Counted from the stretch's first letter, positions 26,253 through 35,570 are shown. The stretch is DNA of 64,000 nt from CBDFMR01 sp965249765 (GCA_965249765.1 CBDFMR010000005.1:1674001-1738000), one strand, 5' to 3'. Notes: a model not told the origin generated them from the letters alone. Made by a program: numbers and translations.

Positions 26253-26287
26253 TTTGATGTTATCATATTAAATGATTATACATCAAA
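26253..26287. promoter_or_regulatory. Nested 35-bp dyad just upstream of the 26298 gene
   Basis: Outer arms TTTGATGT (26253-26260) and ACATCAAA (26280-26287) are exact complements. Inner arms ATCAT (26262-26266) and ATGAT (26272-26276) lie around ATTAA. It ends 11 bases before the ATG, so it can form a hairpin over the ribosome-binding region or serve as a double operator. Confidence 0.45.
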
Positions 26288-26297
26288 ATTAATAGTT

Positions 26298-26984
26298 ATG
26301 CGATACGCTATAGTTTTACTCATGATGCTGATCACATTCAATACTGCCCAGGCGGGCCACAAGTTTCACATTCACCAAGGAAAATGGATAAGTCAGGGTT
26401 ATTACCACAAGGTGATCAACATCAATGCAAAACATTATGGATTAAAAGTAAAGGGACTTAAGGGCCATAAATCGATGAAATTTGAAAGGGTGAGTAGAAA
26501 TGTTTTTAGAGATTGCTATGGAAATACCGCTAAACTTATCTCTCCGGTCAAGATGATGCTAGTCAAGAGAGGGAGCCATCGTCCTATAGTTTTTAGAAAA
26601 ACTAACTCTCATAATCACAACAATTATGGATCAAGCTGCTCAATATGTGAGAATGACAGAGACCATTACTACGAGTATAGAAATGATCATGATAAATCAT
26701 CAAGTTATGGTGATTATCTGTATGATAGACACGAGAGTGTAGGTGAGCGGATCGAGGGCAACTGGAAGGTGAGAAACTCAGGCGACACTATAGAAGTTTT
26801 GTGGACAAGAGATGGTATTAAAGTCAGACTCAATAGAGTGGGAGACTGGAGGTACTATTCAAAGAACGAGGGTAGGGGAACCAGTTATAGAGATTTCAAG
26901 GGAAATCAATATATCGTTAAAGGGGACAATGATATGGTGTGGTTGTCTTTTGACGGCAAGCGCGAGATTAGACTACAACGCTAA
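26298..26984 (+). CDS. Secreted basic protein, 228 residues
   Basis: I do not recognise this protein. It has a signal peptide (MRYAIVLLMMLITFNTAQAG) followed by a His/Lys-rich domain (HKFHIHQGKWISQGYYHKVI). A Ser/Asn/His-rich linker (NSHNHNNYGSSCSICENDRD, about residues 102-121) includes a CSIC pair that could bind metal. The C-terminal half (ERIEGNWKVRNSGDTIEVLW, GIKVRLNRVGDWRYYSKNEG) looks like a compact beta domain with a GxW opening, similar in style to the lipocalin-like protein at 25660. A terminator follows at 27010-27036. Confidence 0.6.
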   Translation: MRYAIVLLMMLITFNTAQAGHKFHIHQGKWISQGYYHKVININAKHYGLKVKGLKGHKSMKFERVSRNVFRDCYGNTAKLISPVKMMLVKRGSHRPIVFRKTNSHNHNNYGSSCSICENDRDHYYEYRNDHDKSSSYGDYLYDRHESVGERIEGNWKVRNSGDTIEVLWTRDGIKVRLNRVGDWRYYSKNEGRGTSYRDFKGNQYIVKGDNDMVWLSFDGKREIRLQR

Positions 26985-27009
26985 CATAAGACAAGATATC
27001 AAGCAATAA

Positions 27010-27036
27010 AGCCTGCACATCGTGTAGGCTTTTTTT
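27010..27036 (+). terminator. Rho-independent terminator
   Basis: AGCCT-GCA (from 27010) pairs with TGT-AGGCT (to 27030) around a short loop, followed by seven T. Confidence 0.85.
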
Positions 27037-27046
27037 ATGTTTGTAC

Positions 27047-27575
27047 ATGCCTCGGTGGAAAAGAGTGTTTATTGTCGTTATTGGAATTTGTCTCAGTGCT
27101 CAGGTATGTTGGGATATACCACTACAGGGAACGACGATTCCTATCACTGGACAGAGCATAGCAGTGATGCTGGGGTGTGCCTTCCTCAATCAAAAGGAAG
27201 CCACTGGTATCGGTCATCATTTACCTTCTATTAGGAGTTGTAGGTCTTCCTGTATTTGCGGAAGCTTCCTCAGGAATGGATAAAATGCGGAGTGGCAGCG
27301 GTGGATTTTTATACGGTTTTATTTTTGCAGGATATGTTATGTCATTTTGGAATGTTGACAGCGAGACGTCTTTGCAGAAATGGACGTTGACCTTGCAATA
27401 TGTCATGATTGCTACTGCTGTTCTTTTCTTCTTTGGCTTGACTCACCTTACGATGCTGTTTGGTTTTCAGCCGGCCTTGGAATATGGCCTATATCCTTTC
27501 TGGATTCCAGCTTTGATAAAGGTGCTTCTAGTTACCACAGGAATAGTATTATTATCTGGGTACATCAAGAAATAG
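27047..27575 (+). pseudogene. bioY: Frameshifted BioY biotin transporter subunit
   Basis: BioY is the biotin-binding membrane S component of ECF transporters. From the ATG at 27047 the frame gives FIVVIGICLSAQVCWDIPLQ and GTTIPITGQSIAVMLGCAFL. At about 27202 homology switches to another frame and continues LVSVIIYLLLGVVGLPVFAE, SGGFLYGFIFAGYV and the terminal helices to 27575. Joined, the two parts make about 176 residues with the normal six membrane segments, so one extra base in GCCACTGG (about 27199-27206) accounts for the break. No ECF ATPase genes lie nearby. It is either a recent pseudogene or a sequence error. Confidence 0.8.
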
Positions 27576-27578
27576 CTT

Positions 27579-28487
27579 TCAATATTTCTGCTCTATATAC
27601 TTGATTGCGTGGTACAGAAACTGATTTATGGGTGTGGCGATATTTAGGTTTTTCCCCTGCCGTATTATTTCCCCTGCAAAGATGTCTATTTCCGTTGGTC
27701 GATGGGCCAAAACATCTTGAAGCATGCTAGATTTATTAATTGGATCAAATTCTGAAGCATGCTTTAGTACATCAGCTACATCTGATTCATGCAATGAGAT
27801 TCCCTTTGCCCTGGCAATATCCACTACCTCCATCATGGCTAGCTTAGCCATATTGAGTCCTTCCCGAGTCTTGAATATCGAATATGGCTTTTTAAACAAG
27901 GCTTGTATCTGGTTTATACCAGTATTTGACATCATCTTCCACCATTGCCTATGTTCTATGTCGGAGACCCGTTCATGAGGAATATTGGCCATCCGAAATA
28001 CATCTTCTACATCATTAGCATAGCTATCTAATTGATCGCTGATCGATCCAAAGTAAATCATACCCTCGGGGTCAAACTGAATGTCTTGACCCGTACGTTG
28101 ACTGTCAGTCTTTATGGTAAATGCATGGACAACTTTAGATTGAGGGAATTGATCACCGAGAATTTTCTCGCTAGAAATCCCATTAAGGAGAGAGACAATG
28201 ATCGTATCTTCACTCACAAAGTGAGACATCACTTCCATAGCTTCTGGTAACTGAGTAGACTTTATGCATACTAATATGAGCTTGGCGGATGATGTTGGTC
28301 TTTCTGTATATCTGAATTCGTAAGCTTTGTTGTTTACTGTAAATGGATGCTCCGAGTATCTCTTTCTCCTTTCGGCATCACAAATGATAGAAATAGAATA
28401 CGCGCTGTCATAAAATATCGAGGCATAGGTCGCTCCTATCGCTCCGAGACCGATGAGGTAAATGTTTTCAGCTTGGATTATATTCAC
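27579..28487 (-). CDS. panE: 2-dehydropantoate 2-reductase (ketopantoate reductase family)
   Basis: NADPH-dependent reduction of ketopantoate to pantoate in pantothenate synthesis. A Rossmann nucleotide site IYLIGLGAIGATYASIF is near residues 9-25. LILVCIKSTQLPEAM holds the conserved Lys-Ser/Thr pair, followed by LLNGISSEKIL. The C-terminal ApbA_C domain has WWKMMSNTGINQIQAL, containing the catalytic-type Lys and Asn, and HRPTEIDIFAGEIIRQGKNL. Length 302 is usual. Paralogues of this family can act on other 2-keto acids, so the symbol carries some doubt. coaD elsewhere in the window acts in the same pathway. Confidence 0.85.
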   Translation of the reverse strand: MNIIQAENIYLIGLGAIGATYASIFYDSAYSISIICDAERRKRYSEHPFTVNNKAYEFRYTERPTSSAKLILVCIKSTQLPEAMEVMSHFVSEDTIIVSLLNGISSEKILGDQFPQSKVVHAFTIKTDSQRTGQDIQFDPEGMIYFGSISDQLDSYANDVEDVFRMANIPHERVSDIEHRQWWKMMSNTGINQIQALFKKPYSIFKTREGLNMAKLAMMEVVDIARAKGISLHESDVADVLKHASEFDPINKSSMLQDVLAHRPTEIDIFAGEIIRQGKNLNIATPINQFLYHAIKYIEQKY

Positions 28488-28534
28488 GTCGTGATAATAT
28501 TAATATTGCAAATTAAGAGTAATTGTAAAGTCAA

Positions 28535-29806
28535 GTGAAAATTCTCATCATCACATACTATTGGCCTCCAAGTGGGGGCGCCGGCGTACAGCGATGGTTA
28601 AAGCTCTCGAAGTACTTGTCGCGCCTTGGCGTGGATGTCCATGTGCTGACAGTTGATGAGGAGTATGCAAGTTACATGCAACTCGATCACTCCTTATCTA
28701 AGGACATTGAAGCTGGAGTAAAAGTGACCAAAACAAAGTCCTTTGAACCTATAAATTGGTATGCTAGATTGGTTGGGAAAAAGAATGTTCCCACGGCCGG
28801 TTTTTCCAATGTTGACAATAACAAGTGGTCCCAGAAGATGGTCAACTTTCTGCGGACCAACCTATTCATCCCCGACCCGAGAAAGTATTGGAAGAAATAC
28901 GCGGTGTCAGCAGCAACCAAGATAATAACCGAACAGGGGATTGATGTTGTTGTTACAACATCACCTCCTCATTCAACGCAGCTCATAGGATTGGAGCTGA
29001 AAAGAAAACTTGGCGTCAAGTGGGTTGCTGATTTCCGAGATCCATGGACAGATATTTACTACTACAACGAGATAGGACATACTTCATATTCTAGAAGGAA
29101 GGATGCGGAATGTGAGAAGGAGGTGTTGCTTGAATGTGATATTGCTCTGTCTGTTGCTCAGGGACAGAAGGAAACGTTTGTTAGAAAGGATAAATCAATA
29201 GCTGAAAACAAAATTCATGTCATTCCCAATGGATATGATCCTGATGATTTTGCGAGGTTGGTAAAAAGAAAATCAAACGAATTTGTTATCTGTTATACGG
29301 GAACCATGAGTGAGATTTATAATCCGCTTTCGTTCTTTAAGATATTGAATGAGATGTCATCTACATCTATTAAGGTTAGACTGGTGGGTATGGTAGCTCC
29401 TTCCATTAAAGAGAAGATCAATTCTTTAAATCTATCAATAGATTACATTGATACTGTACCTCATGATCAAATAAATCAGATTCAGCTTGATGCCGATTTA
29501 TTATTATTGGTAATTCCTGATACTCCGAATGCGGAGGTAATTATCCCTGGAAAAATCTTCGAGTATTTGGCTACGAGAAATCCAATCCTGGGGATAGGTC
29601 CTGAGGATGGGGCATCGGGAGAGATATTGTCAGACGTAGGAGCAGGTAGGATGATAGATAGGACAAATGAATTTGAACTGAAGAAATATCTTGAAGTTCA
29701 ACTTTCTGATAAATCGAATTTTTCGGTTGATCTCGACAAAGCAAAAAAGTATTCCAGAGAGAATCAATCATCAACAGTATTGAAATATTTAAAATCAATT
29801 CCGTAG
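28535..29806 (+). CDS. Glycosyltransferase, GT4-like (GT-B fold)
   Basis: Transfers a sugar from an activated donor, probably in surface glycan assembly. The N-terminal domain starts KILIITYYWPPSGGAGVQRW, the usual GT4 opening. DFRDPWTD is followed by the linker IHVIPNGYDPDDF. The donor-binding domain has ICYTGTMSEIYNPLSF and the E-x7-E-type region EVIIPGKIFEYLATRNPILG. Length 423, no membrane segment. It converges end to end with the gene at 29807-31021 with no gap. Confidence 0.9.
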   Translation: MKILIITYYWPPSGGAGVQRWLKLSKYLSRLGVDVHVLTVDEEYASYMQLDHSLSKDIEAGVKVTKTKSFEPINWYARLVGKKNVPTAGFSNVDNNKWSQKMVNFLRTNLFIPDPRKYWKKYAVSAATKIITEQGIDVVVTTSPPHSTQLIGLELKRKLGVKWVADFRDPWTDIYYYNEIGHTSYSRRKDAECEKEVLLECDIALSVAQGQKETFVRKDKSIAENKIHVIPNGYDPDDFARLVKRKSNEFVICYTGTMSEIYNPLSFFKILNEMSSTSIKVRLVGMVAPSIKEKINSLNLSIDYIDTVPHDQINQIQLDADLLLLVIPDTPNAEVIIPGKIFEYLATRNPILGIGPEDGASGEILSDVGAGRMIDRTNEFELKKYLEVQLSDKSNFSVDLDKAKKYSRENQSSTVLKYLKSIP

Positions 29807-31021
29807 TTAATTATTGCTATTTTCTGATTTTTTTATAAGTTTCATTTGCTGAATGTCAGAAACCAATTTATTTCTCAAGTTGCTAATGGAATATGATTCT
29901 TTTATCTCTGAAAAATTATAATCCTTAATTGCAGGGTATGACTCAATCAACGAAAATAATATTTCTGTGAGATTTTCAGATGAGATATATTTTACACAGA
30001 CAGAATTCAGGAAGGAAGGTATTTTTAATTGACTGGGCAAAATACAGGGTTTTTGAAATTTAACTACATCTGAGAAAACACCGGAATACTTTGATACTCC
30101 ATATACCTCGCTGAATATTTTAAATCTTGTAGTAGTAAAACAAGGATTAAAGAGGAAGTCAGTAGATTTCATCACGTTTGACAATTCTGCTTGACTAGTA
30201 AATTGCCCAGTAGCATTAATCCTTATATAAGTCGTTTCTAACTGACTTATTTTTTTTATAATTTTCCTGCCATAATTATCAGAAGCAGCTCCCAGAATAT
30301 TGATATTTACTCTTTTTGATAATCTGCCCTGCAAAGACGTCAATACGGCGATTACAACGTCAAAATCCTTTTTCCTTGTGCTAATAGAACCCAGTACAGT
30401 GAAGGTTATTTCTTCCTTTTCTCTGATGGTAGTCACTGCGTTTTGAGGACTGTGAGTATAAGGTAAAGTGCTAAATATTTTAGACCCTAATTCTGGTGAG
30501 ATTCTTCTTGCATGTTCTGACATCTCTAAGGTAGGGAGCATGATAAAATCAGCTTTACTAATTATTCTCTTTAACCTCCTCATATACCCCATTAGGATAT
30601 CTGTAATGGTAAACTTTAAATCTTTGAAGAAAGTAATCGTGTCAAAGGAGACGGAAATGTGATGAAGTGGGTCAAGTGATGTATGTAAATTATGTATTCT
30701 AATAATTTTCAACGGTGTCATATGGTCTATTGGATATTGCTTTGGACTGTATTGAATAGTATTGAAAATTATGGCATCTGAATCGTTGATGATATCTAAT
30801 TTCTGAATTAAAAATTCTCTTATAGAAATATCCTCTGATTTATAATATAGATCGATGTTTGAGGAGATCGCTATATCGTTGAATAGGGTCGATTGACTTT
30901 GTCTGACTAGTATCTTTATGTGATACTTGGTGTTGTTGAATAGTTCTATGAAATTAACTAGTAACTCATAATGATCTTCTAGTTCGATTAATGTTATCAG
31001 TGACTTATTGTCCTTGACCAT
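29807..31021 (-). CDS. Glycosyltransferase-like protein (GT-B), surface glycan cluster
   Basis: Weakly recognisable glycosyltransferase of 404 residues. The second half has the GT-B donor-domain pattern: EITFTVLGSISTRKKDFDVV, INILGAASDNYGRKIIKKI, then SNVMKSTDFLFNPC and YSGVFSDVVKFQKPCILP, where the last resembles the usual loop before the C-terminal helices. The N-terminal half (LIELEDHYELLVNFIELFNN) has an NTP-sugar transferase-like Rossmann start. The gene is AT-rich compared with flanking housekeeping genes, common for acquired glycan genes. It begins an opposite-strand block with the methyltransferase and the first LicD-like gene. Confidence 0.6.
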   Translation of the reverse strand: MVKDNKSLITLIELEDHYELLVNFIELFNNTKYHIKILVRQSQSTLFNDIAISSNIDLYYKSEDISIREFLIQKLDIINDSDAIIFNTIQYSPKQYPIDHMTPLKIIRIHNLHTSLDPLHHISVSFDTITFFKDLKFTITDILMGYMRRLKRIISKADFIMLPTLEMSEHARRISPELGSKIFSTLPYTHSPQNAVTTIREKEEITFTVLGSISTRKKDFDVVIAVLTSLQGRLSKRVNINILGAASDNYGRKIIKKISQLETTYIRINATGQFTSQAELSNVMKSTDFLFNPCFTTTRFKIFSEVYGVSKYSGVFSDVVKFQKPCILPSQLKIPSFLNSVCVKYISSENLTEILFSLIESYPAIKDYNFSEIKESYSISNLRNKLVSDIQQMKLIKKSENSNN

Positions 31022-31070
31022 TGAATAATGATGAGTCTACTAAAATGTAAAAACCTGGCATTATTGGCAA

Positions 31071-31694
31071 TTAAGGTTTTTGCAATATTAATCTGATTGT
31101 AATGGGGTCTTCATTGCTATACGGAGCAAAACCTCTATCCTGAATGCTGTATAATATATTAAATCCAATTTTAATTGCTCTCTTCTTTATTTCTTCTAAG
31201 TCGACAAATCGCCTATAATGGTCAGTAATAAACTCATGGTTTCCGATTTTCGTTCCTTGGCCATACAATTCATCATGAATGCTTCTGACTTCGATAAAGA
31301 AGAGTCCATTTTTATCTAAAGATTGGAGTGCCCAATTTAAAATCTGTACTTCTTGCTCAAGTTTAACAGAGTGAAGTGTAAATCTGGAGTACAAGTAATT
31401 TGCATCATTCAATACATCTAAAGTAGTCATGTCCCCAGCCATGAAACTAATATTGTCTTTTGCCGCAAATTCTTTTGAGAGAAAATTGATTTCATCACTG
31501 CACTGATCAATGGATATAATTTTTAGTGATGAATCAGAGAAATAGATGCTATCTCTTCCGTTTCCACACCCGAGTTCTATGAAATAGCCATTTTCAGATA
31601 GGAAGGGACTTACAAATTTTGCAAAATTCGAAGGTTTGGAGGCCAGTCGATGTGTTTGATAATATTCTTTCCAGAATAATTTGCTGTCACTCAT
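31071..31694 (-). CDS. SAM-dependent methyltransferase (class I)
   Basis: SAM motif I is FIELGCGNGRDSIYF (about residues 37-51). Motif II is LKIISIDQCSDEI, and a post-motif stretch is NISFMAGDMTTLD. The C-terminal part ends GFAPYSNEDPITIRLILQKP. Length 207 fits small-molecule or sugar methyltransferases. It lies 4 bases after the LicD-like gene on the same strand, so they are probably co-transcribed and act on the same glycan or lipid. Confidence 0.85.
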   Translation of the reverse strand: MSDSKLFWKEYYQTHRLASKPSNFAKFVSPFLSENGYFIELGCGNGRDSIYFSDSSLKIISIDQCSDEINFLSKEFAAKDNISFMAGDMTTLDVLNDANYLYSRFTLHSVKLEQEVQILNWALQSLDKNGLFFIEVRSIHDELYGQGTKIGNHEFITDHYRRFVDLEEIKKRAIKIGFNILYSIQDRGFAPYSNEDPITIRLILQKP

Positions 31695-31698
31695 ATGA

Positions 31699-32385
31699 TC
31701 AATGATTTATGTAGTCAAGATGTTTATTTACAATAATTGAATTAAGTGCATCTTTAGGCGTGGACCAGTTCTTTATTGGGATGGTCCAGTTTTTACCATA
31801 AGTAAATTCGAGACGCTTTTTGGGCGCAGAAGGTATCGTAAATTCTACACTGTTGAAGAGTAATTTCTCGAAACCCTGACAGGGAACGTATACTTCTCTA
31901 ATATAAAGGATACCGTTATCAGTATCAACAAGGTGACAATACATTAGATCCTCTTTCCGCGTATAATAAAACAAATCCAGTTTAATCTTTGACAATATGT
32001 AGGTTTCAATTAAACCATAGGTCCCATTTTCTATCTCTATGGAGCGACTTTTAGAAAAGCCGGCCTCCTCTAAGGCCAATTTTATTTTATTTCTATCCTC
32101 ACCCATCCATACACCTATGTCATTGTCAGTGTCATGACTTATCAATTTACCATCTCTCACAACACCAAGTAGAGTACCAAAGTCAAGCCAAAATGGAATT
32201 TCATACTTGTCAAGGGCTTTTTTGGCGGTCATGAGAGATTTCAGGCCGTTTTGTCTGTACCTTTTATTCTCAATATTATATTGAAATTTATGCAAATAAG
32301 GTAGATACAGAAGTTTCAAGACCTTCTTAATATACCATCCATCTGTTATTTTCGTAAAATTTATTAGGCTCAAGGATATAAGCAC
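31699..32385 (-). CDS. LicD/fukutin-family nucleotidyltransferase-like protein
   Basis: LicD proteins attach phosphocholine or other phospho-ligands to surface glycans. The family core is KALDKYEIPFWLDFGTLLGV with VRDGKLISHDTDNDIGVW, giving a GT/S-x-LG-x4-G motif and a D-x-D metal motif (DTDND). A later RLEFTYGKNWTIPIKNW block matches the YG-x-W terminal motif (LicD: P...l...YG.dWm.P). Length 228. It is divergent from a second LicD gene at 32472, with 86 bp between starts. Confidence 0.82.
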   Translation of the reverse strand: MLISLSLINFTKITDGWYIKKVLKLLYLPYLHKFQYNIENKRYRQNGLKSLMTAKKALDKYEIPFWLDFGTLLGVVRDGKLISHDTDNDIGVWMGEDRNKIKLALEEAGFSKSRSIEIENGTYGLIETYILSKIKLDLFYYTRKEDLMYCHLVDTDNGILYIREVYVPCQGFEKLLFNSVEFTIPSAPKKRLEFTYGKNWTIPIKNWSTPKDALNSIIVNKHLDYINH

Positions 32386-32423
32386 ATTTAGGAGATCGAA
32401 TATACCGTTATATACGATAAAAG

Positions 32424-32455
32424 TTGTACGTGTTTCATTAGTATTACTAATTTTG
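32424..32455 (+). promoter_or_regulatory. Promoter of the second LicD gene and flippase
   Basis: TTG at 32424-32426, 21-base spacer and perfect TAnnTTTG (TAATTTTG, 32448-32455), 16 bases before the ATG at 32472. Confidence 0.55.
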
Positions 32456-32471
32456 TTAATATGACATTACA

Positions 32472-33224
32472 ATGAAGTACTTTATTAGCTTGAAGAAGCA
32501 GTGGATTAAAGTGGAGCATCTTTTCTATCGACACTTTATGACTAAGAAAATATCTAAATGTCGGCGGAATGAAAGCTCAGTAGATTTAGACGAGCAAGTC
32601 CCTGACGAGAGGCACAATCACACTGACTTTAAGGAAAGAATTGTTTCTGTTGCATTGAGAATACTCGAATGCCTTGATTACTTGGCCAGAAAGCATGATT
32701 TTGAATATTTTTTAGCGTACGGTTCTCTTTTAGGCGCTGTAAGGCACCACGGGTATATACCTTGGGATGATGATCTTGATATTATGATGACTGAAAGGAG
32801 CGTGGAAAAATTAATTGCAGTTTCAAATGAATTGCCGTCTTCAATCATCTTTTTTCCGATGTACAAAAACTTCCTCAAGCTAATGGATGCATATTCTGTC
32901 ATCTCTAAAGATGGTAAACGTGGGGTGGCAGTCGATATTTTTGTCGTTAAAGAATTACCGAATGGAAAAATCCGTTTTAGGACGGCTCATGGATATCATC
33001 AGATCTATCTGGAAGCATCTGATATTTGGCCTCTTAAGGATGTCAAATTTGAGGATAGGCAATTGCCCATTCCTTGCAACCCTGATAAAATGCTAACCGC
33101 CATTTATGGTGACTATATGACATTGCCTCCGGAAGCTGAGAGGGTATACAGCCATACAAACGAGGATATTGGAAGAATACTTCCATTCGGACAAGAACCA
33201 GAAAGAAAGGGTAAGTGGGTGTAA
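32472..33224 (+). CDS. LicD-family phosphotransferase
   Basis: Second LicD-type protein, with a clearer match: ILECLDYLARKHDFEYFLAY, GSLLGAVRHHGYIPWDDDLD and IMM, giving the GSLLGAxRhxGfIPWDDDxD signature at about residues 80-101. The metal-binding DDDLD is intact. The YG motif near the end is AIYGDYMTLPPEAER. The first 45 residues are basic and variable. The GTG start of the flippase overlaps the last codons by 10 bases, so the two are coupled and probably act on the same surface polymer. Confidence 0.9.
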   Translation: MKYFISLKKQWIKVEHLFYRHFMTKKISKCRRNESSVDLDEQVPDERHNHTDFKERIVSVALRILECLDYLARKHDFEYFLAYGSLLGAVRHHGYIPWDDDLDIMMTERSVEKLIAVSNELPSSIIFFPMYKNFLKLMDAYSVISKDGKRGVAVDIFVVKELPNGKIRFRTAHGYHQIYLEASDIWPLKDVKFEDRQLPIPCNPDKMLTAIYGDYMTLPPEAERVYSHTNEDIGRILPFGQEPERKGKWV

Positions 33225-34762
33225 TCCAACGCCAGGCATATAAAAACTCAATAGTACGACTCCTGGCAGTTGCCATTGCAGGTGTATCATCGTTGTGGAT
33301 ATATCCGAGAGCCTTAGATTTATATGGGAAAGTAGGATTTATTATCGGTGCATCAGGATTGCTCCTGCCTCTGATGTCGTTAGGGGGACTCACATTGATA
33401 GTAAAGTTTTTCCCCTTCTTTCGAGATGGAAAGTACAGATCTGGCTTCTTGGGAAACGTTTTTGTGTATGGATTCATAATGCTCTCCATCACAAGTGTCC
33501 TTGCATGGATTTTTAGGCCTCAGGTATTATCTGTCCTAAGTACACTGGGCTTTGACATCGAAGTTATGGACAGGTATTTCGTTGTGATTTTAGCATTGAT
33601 CGTCTTACTGTATGTCCATTTAGCGCTTTCATCATATGCTGTCAATTTCAAGAGGATCGTTTGGCCCACAATTTTCAATTATTTGGGACCCAAGGTATGG
33701 TTGCCAGTAGTGTTTCTCCTGTATATATCTGGACATATTTCAGGTGAAGCTGTATTGATGTCTCTCTTACTGCTCCATACACTGATTTGTCTAGCCATGT
33801 TATTCTATGTTTACCACCTAGGAGAGTTGGACTTACGTCCTCGGTTCGGCTTGTTCTTAGAAAAGTCAAAGGAAATTCTTGGATACGCCTCAGTAACATC
33901 ACTCAACTCTATTAGTGGATCACTAGCTCTAAAGATAGACCAGATAATGGTTCCTTCCTTGGTAAGTTGGGCAACAGGTGGTGTCTATGGCATCATGGCG
34001 TATTTGGCCAACGTAGTTGAAGTGCCTACAAAATCTCTGTTACAGATCACATCGCCTTTCATATCACAAGCGTGGAAAGACGATGATGTGGAAGGGATAG
34101 AGTCATACTATAAGCAGACGTCCATCAATCTTTTTTTAATAGGGCTTCTAATTTTTCTTTTGATATGGTTTTCCCTTGATGATTTATTCGTACTTACCGG
34201 ACGTTATGATTCATTAATCATTGGTAAATATGTTGTACTCCTTCTAGGCATAGGCAAGCTCGTCGACATGGTAACAAGTATCAATGGACACATCATCATC
34301 TATTCTAAGTTTTTTCGATGGAATCTTTACGCTTTGATCTTTCTAGGAGTGCTGAATGTCGTACTGACATACCTGTTTCTTACAAGTACCAGCTTCGCAG
34401 AAAATCCGATGATCGGTGCAGCAATAGCAACTTTAATATCCATGACCCTATTTCAGAGTTTCAAAGTACTGTTCGTTTGGATCAAGTTTGGTATTCATCC
34501 CTTTTCTGCCAACACAATTAAAGTCTTGCTAATAGGTGTTTTCATCATGGCAATCATTATGTTATACAACTACCTGGATATCCTGGGTGGGATATTTGGA
34601 GATGAAGGTTCTGGCATGTACCTAGGTGCCGTGGTAAATATTCTCATGAAGACGCTTATCATATCTGTTACATTTGTCTACCTTGCTATCAAGTTGAACA
34701 TATCAGAAGAATTTACTTCGCTTGTTCATGAGAAGTGGAACAGAGTGATATTTTGGAAATAA
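33215..34762 (+). CDS. Wzx-like polysaccharide flippase (MOP superfamily)
   Basis: Membrane protein of 515 residues with about 14 hydrophobic segments, the size and pattern of O-unit flippases and MurJ/Wzx relatives. It starts at the GTG at 33215 (MGVIQRQAYKNSIVRLLAVA), typical of this family (hQRqaIKsSIw.Y.G..iG). Recognisable blocks are SLNSISGSLALKIDQIMVPS and YGIMAYLANVVEVPTKSLLQ with ITSPFISQAW. It should flip a lipid-linked glycan, made by the neighbouring glycosyltransferases, across the inner membrane. It overlaps the LicD gene upstream; the enoyl-CoA hydratase follows 10 bp later. Confidence 0.92.
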   Translation: MGVIQRQAYKNSIVRLLAVAIAGVSSLWIYPRALDLYGKVGFIIGASGLLLPLMSLGGLTLIVKFFPFFRDGKYRSGFLGNVFVYGFIMLSITSVLAWIFRPQVLSVLSTLGFDIEVMDRYFVVILALIVLLYVHLALSSYAVNFKRIVWPTIFNYLGPKVWLPVVFLLYISGHISGEAVLMSLLLLHTLICLAMLFYVYHLGELDLRPRFGLFLEKSKEILGYASVTSLNSISGSLALKIDQIMVPSLVSWATGGVYGIMAYLANVVEVPTKSLLQITSPFISQAWKDDDVEGIESYYKQTSINLFLIGLLIFLLIWFSLDDLFVLTGRYDSLIIGKYVVLLLGIGKLVDMVTSINGHIIIYSKFFRWNLYALIFLGVLNVVLTYLFLTSTSFAENPMIGAAIATLISMTLFQSFKVLFVWIKFGIHPFSANTIKVLLIGVFIMAIIMLYNYLDILGGIFGDEGSGMYLGAVVNILMKTLIISVTFVYLAIKLNISEEFTSLVHEKWNRVIFWK

Positions 34763-34772
34763 AAATGATACA

Positions 34773-35549
34773 ATGAGTGATAAGACTATAGTGGTTACAA
34801 CAGTAGATGGAGTAACTACGCTTACTATCAATCGACCCCATGCCCTCAATGCAATAAACGCCTCTGTCATGAGTGAATTGGATGATTTCTTCTCAGAGGA
34901 TTACAAGAAGGTTGATAATCTTAAAGGAGTGATTATAACAGGAGCTGGAGAAAAGGCATTTGTTGCCGGTGCGGATATCACGGAATTTGCCGAGCTGTCT
35001 GCCGATGAAGGTGCTGCACTGTCACGTAAAGGGCAGAAAGTATTTTTTAAGATTGAGCGATTCCATGTTCCGGTAATTGCTGCTGTTAATGGTTTTGCTC
35101 TAGGTGGCGGATGCGAACTAGCAATGTGCTGTCATATGCGCATCGTTACGGACCATGCCAAATTTGGACAGCCAGAAGTCAATCTAGGTCTTATCCCAGG
35201 CTATGGTGCTACGCAAAGGTTAACTCAATTGATAGGGAAGGGTAGAGCCATGGAGTACTCTATGACGGGAGATATAATTGACGCTCAGAATGCGTATCGG
35301 ACGGGACTGGCAAATCATGTGGTTGCTCCAGGAGATGAACTTACGCTTGCACATGAAATCATATCTAAGATAGCTGCCAAAGGGTCTGGAGCAGTCAGTC
35401 ACGTTATAGCAGCTATCAATGCTGCGGGATCTAAGAAAGGTTACAAGAAGGAGAGCCAACTTTTCGGAAAGTGTATAGCCTCTGATGAAGCCAAGGAGGG
35501 AACAACTGCATTTTTAGAAAAGAGGAAAGCAGAATTTCGTCGAGAATAG
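34773..35549 (+). CDS. Enoyl-CoA hydratase/isomerase
   Basis: Crotonase-fold enzyme of 258 residues that adds water to trans-2-enoyl-CoA in beta-oxidation or related routes. The oxyanion-hole motif GEKAFVAGADITEFAEL is present. Both hydratase glutamates are present, in ALGGGCELAMCCHMRI and in FGQPEVNLGLIPGYGATQRL. The C-terminal tail EGTTAFLEKRKAEF is standard. It lies only 10 bp after the flippase stop but belongs to another pathway, so any co-transcription may be incidental. Confidence 0.94.
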   Translation: MSDKTIVVTTVDGVTTLTINRPHALNAINASVMSELDDFFSEDYKKVDNLKGVIITGAGEKAFVAGADITEFAELSADEGAALSRKGQKVFFKIERFHVPVIAAVNGFALGGGCELAMCCHMRIVTDHAKFGQPEVNLGLIPGYGATQRLTQLIGKGRAMEYSMTGDIIDAQNAYRTGLANHVVAPGDELTLAHEIISKIAAKGSGAVSHVIAAINAAGSKKGYKKESQLFGKCIASDEAKEGTTAFLEKRKAEFRRE

Positions 35550-35570
35550 GTGCGGTATTCTACGGCGAAC

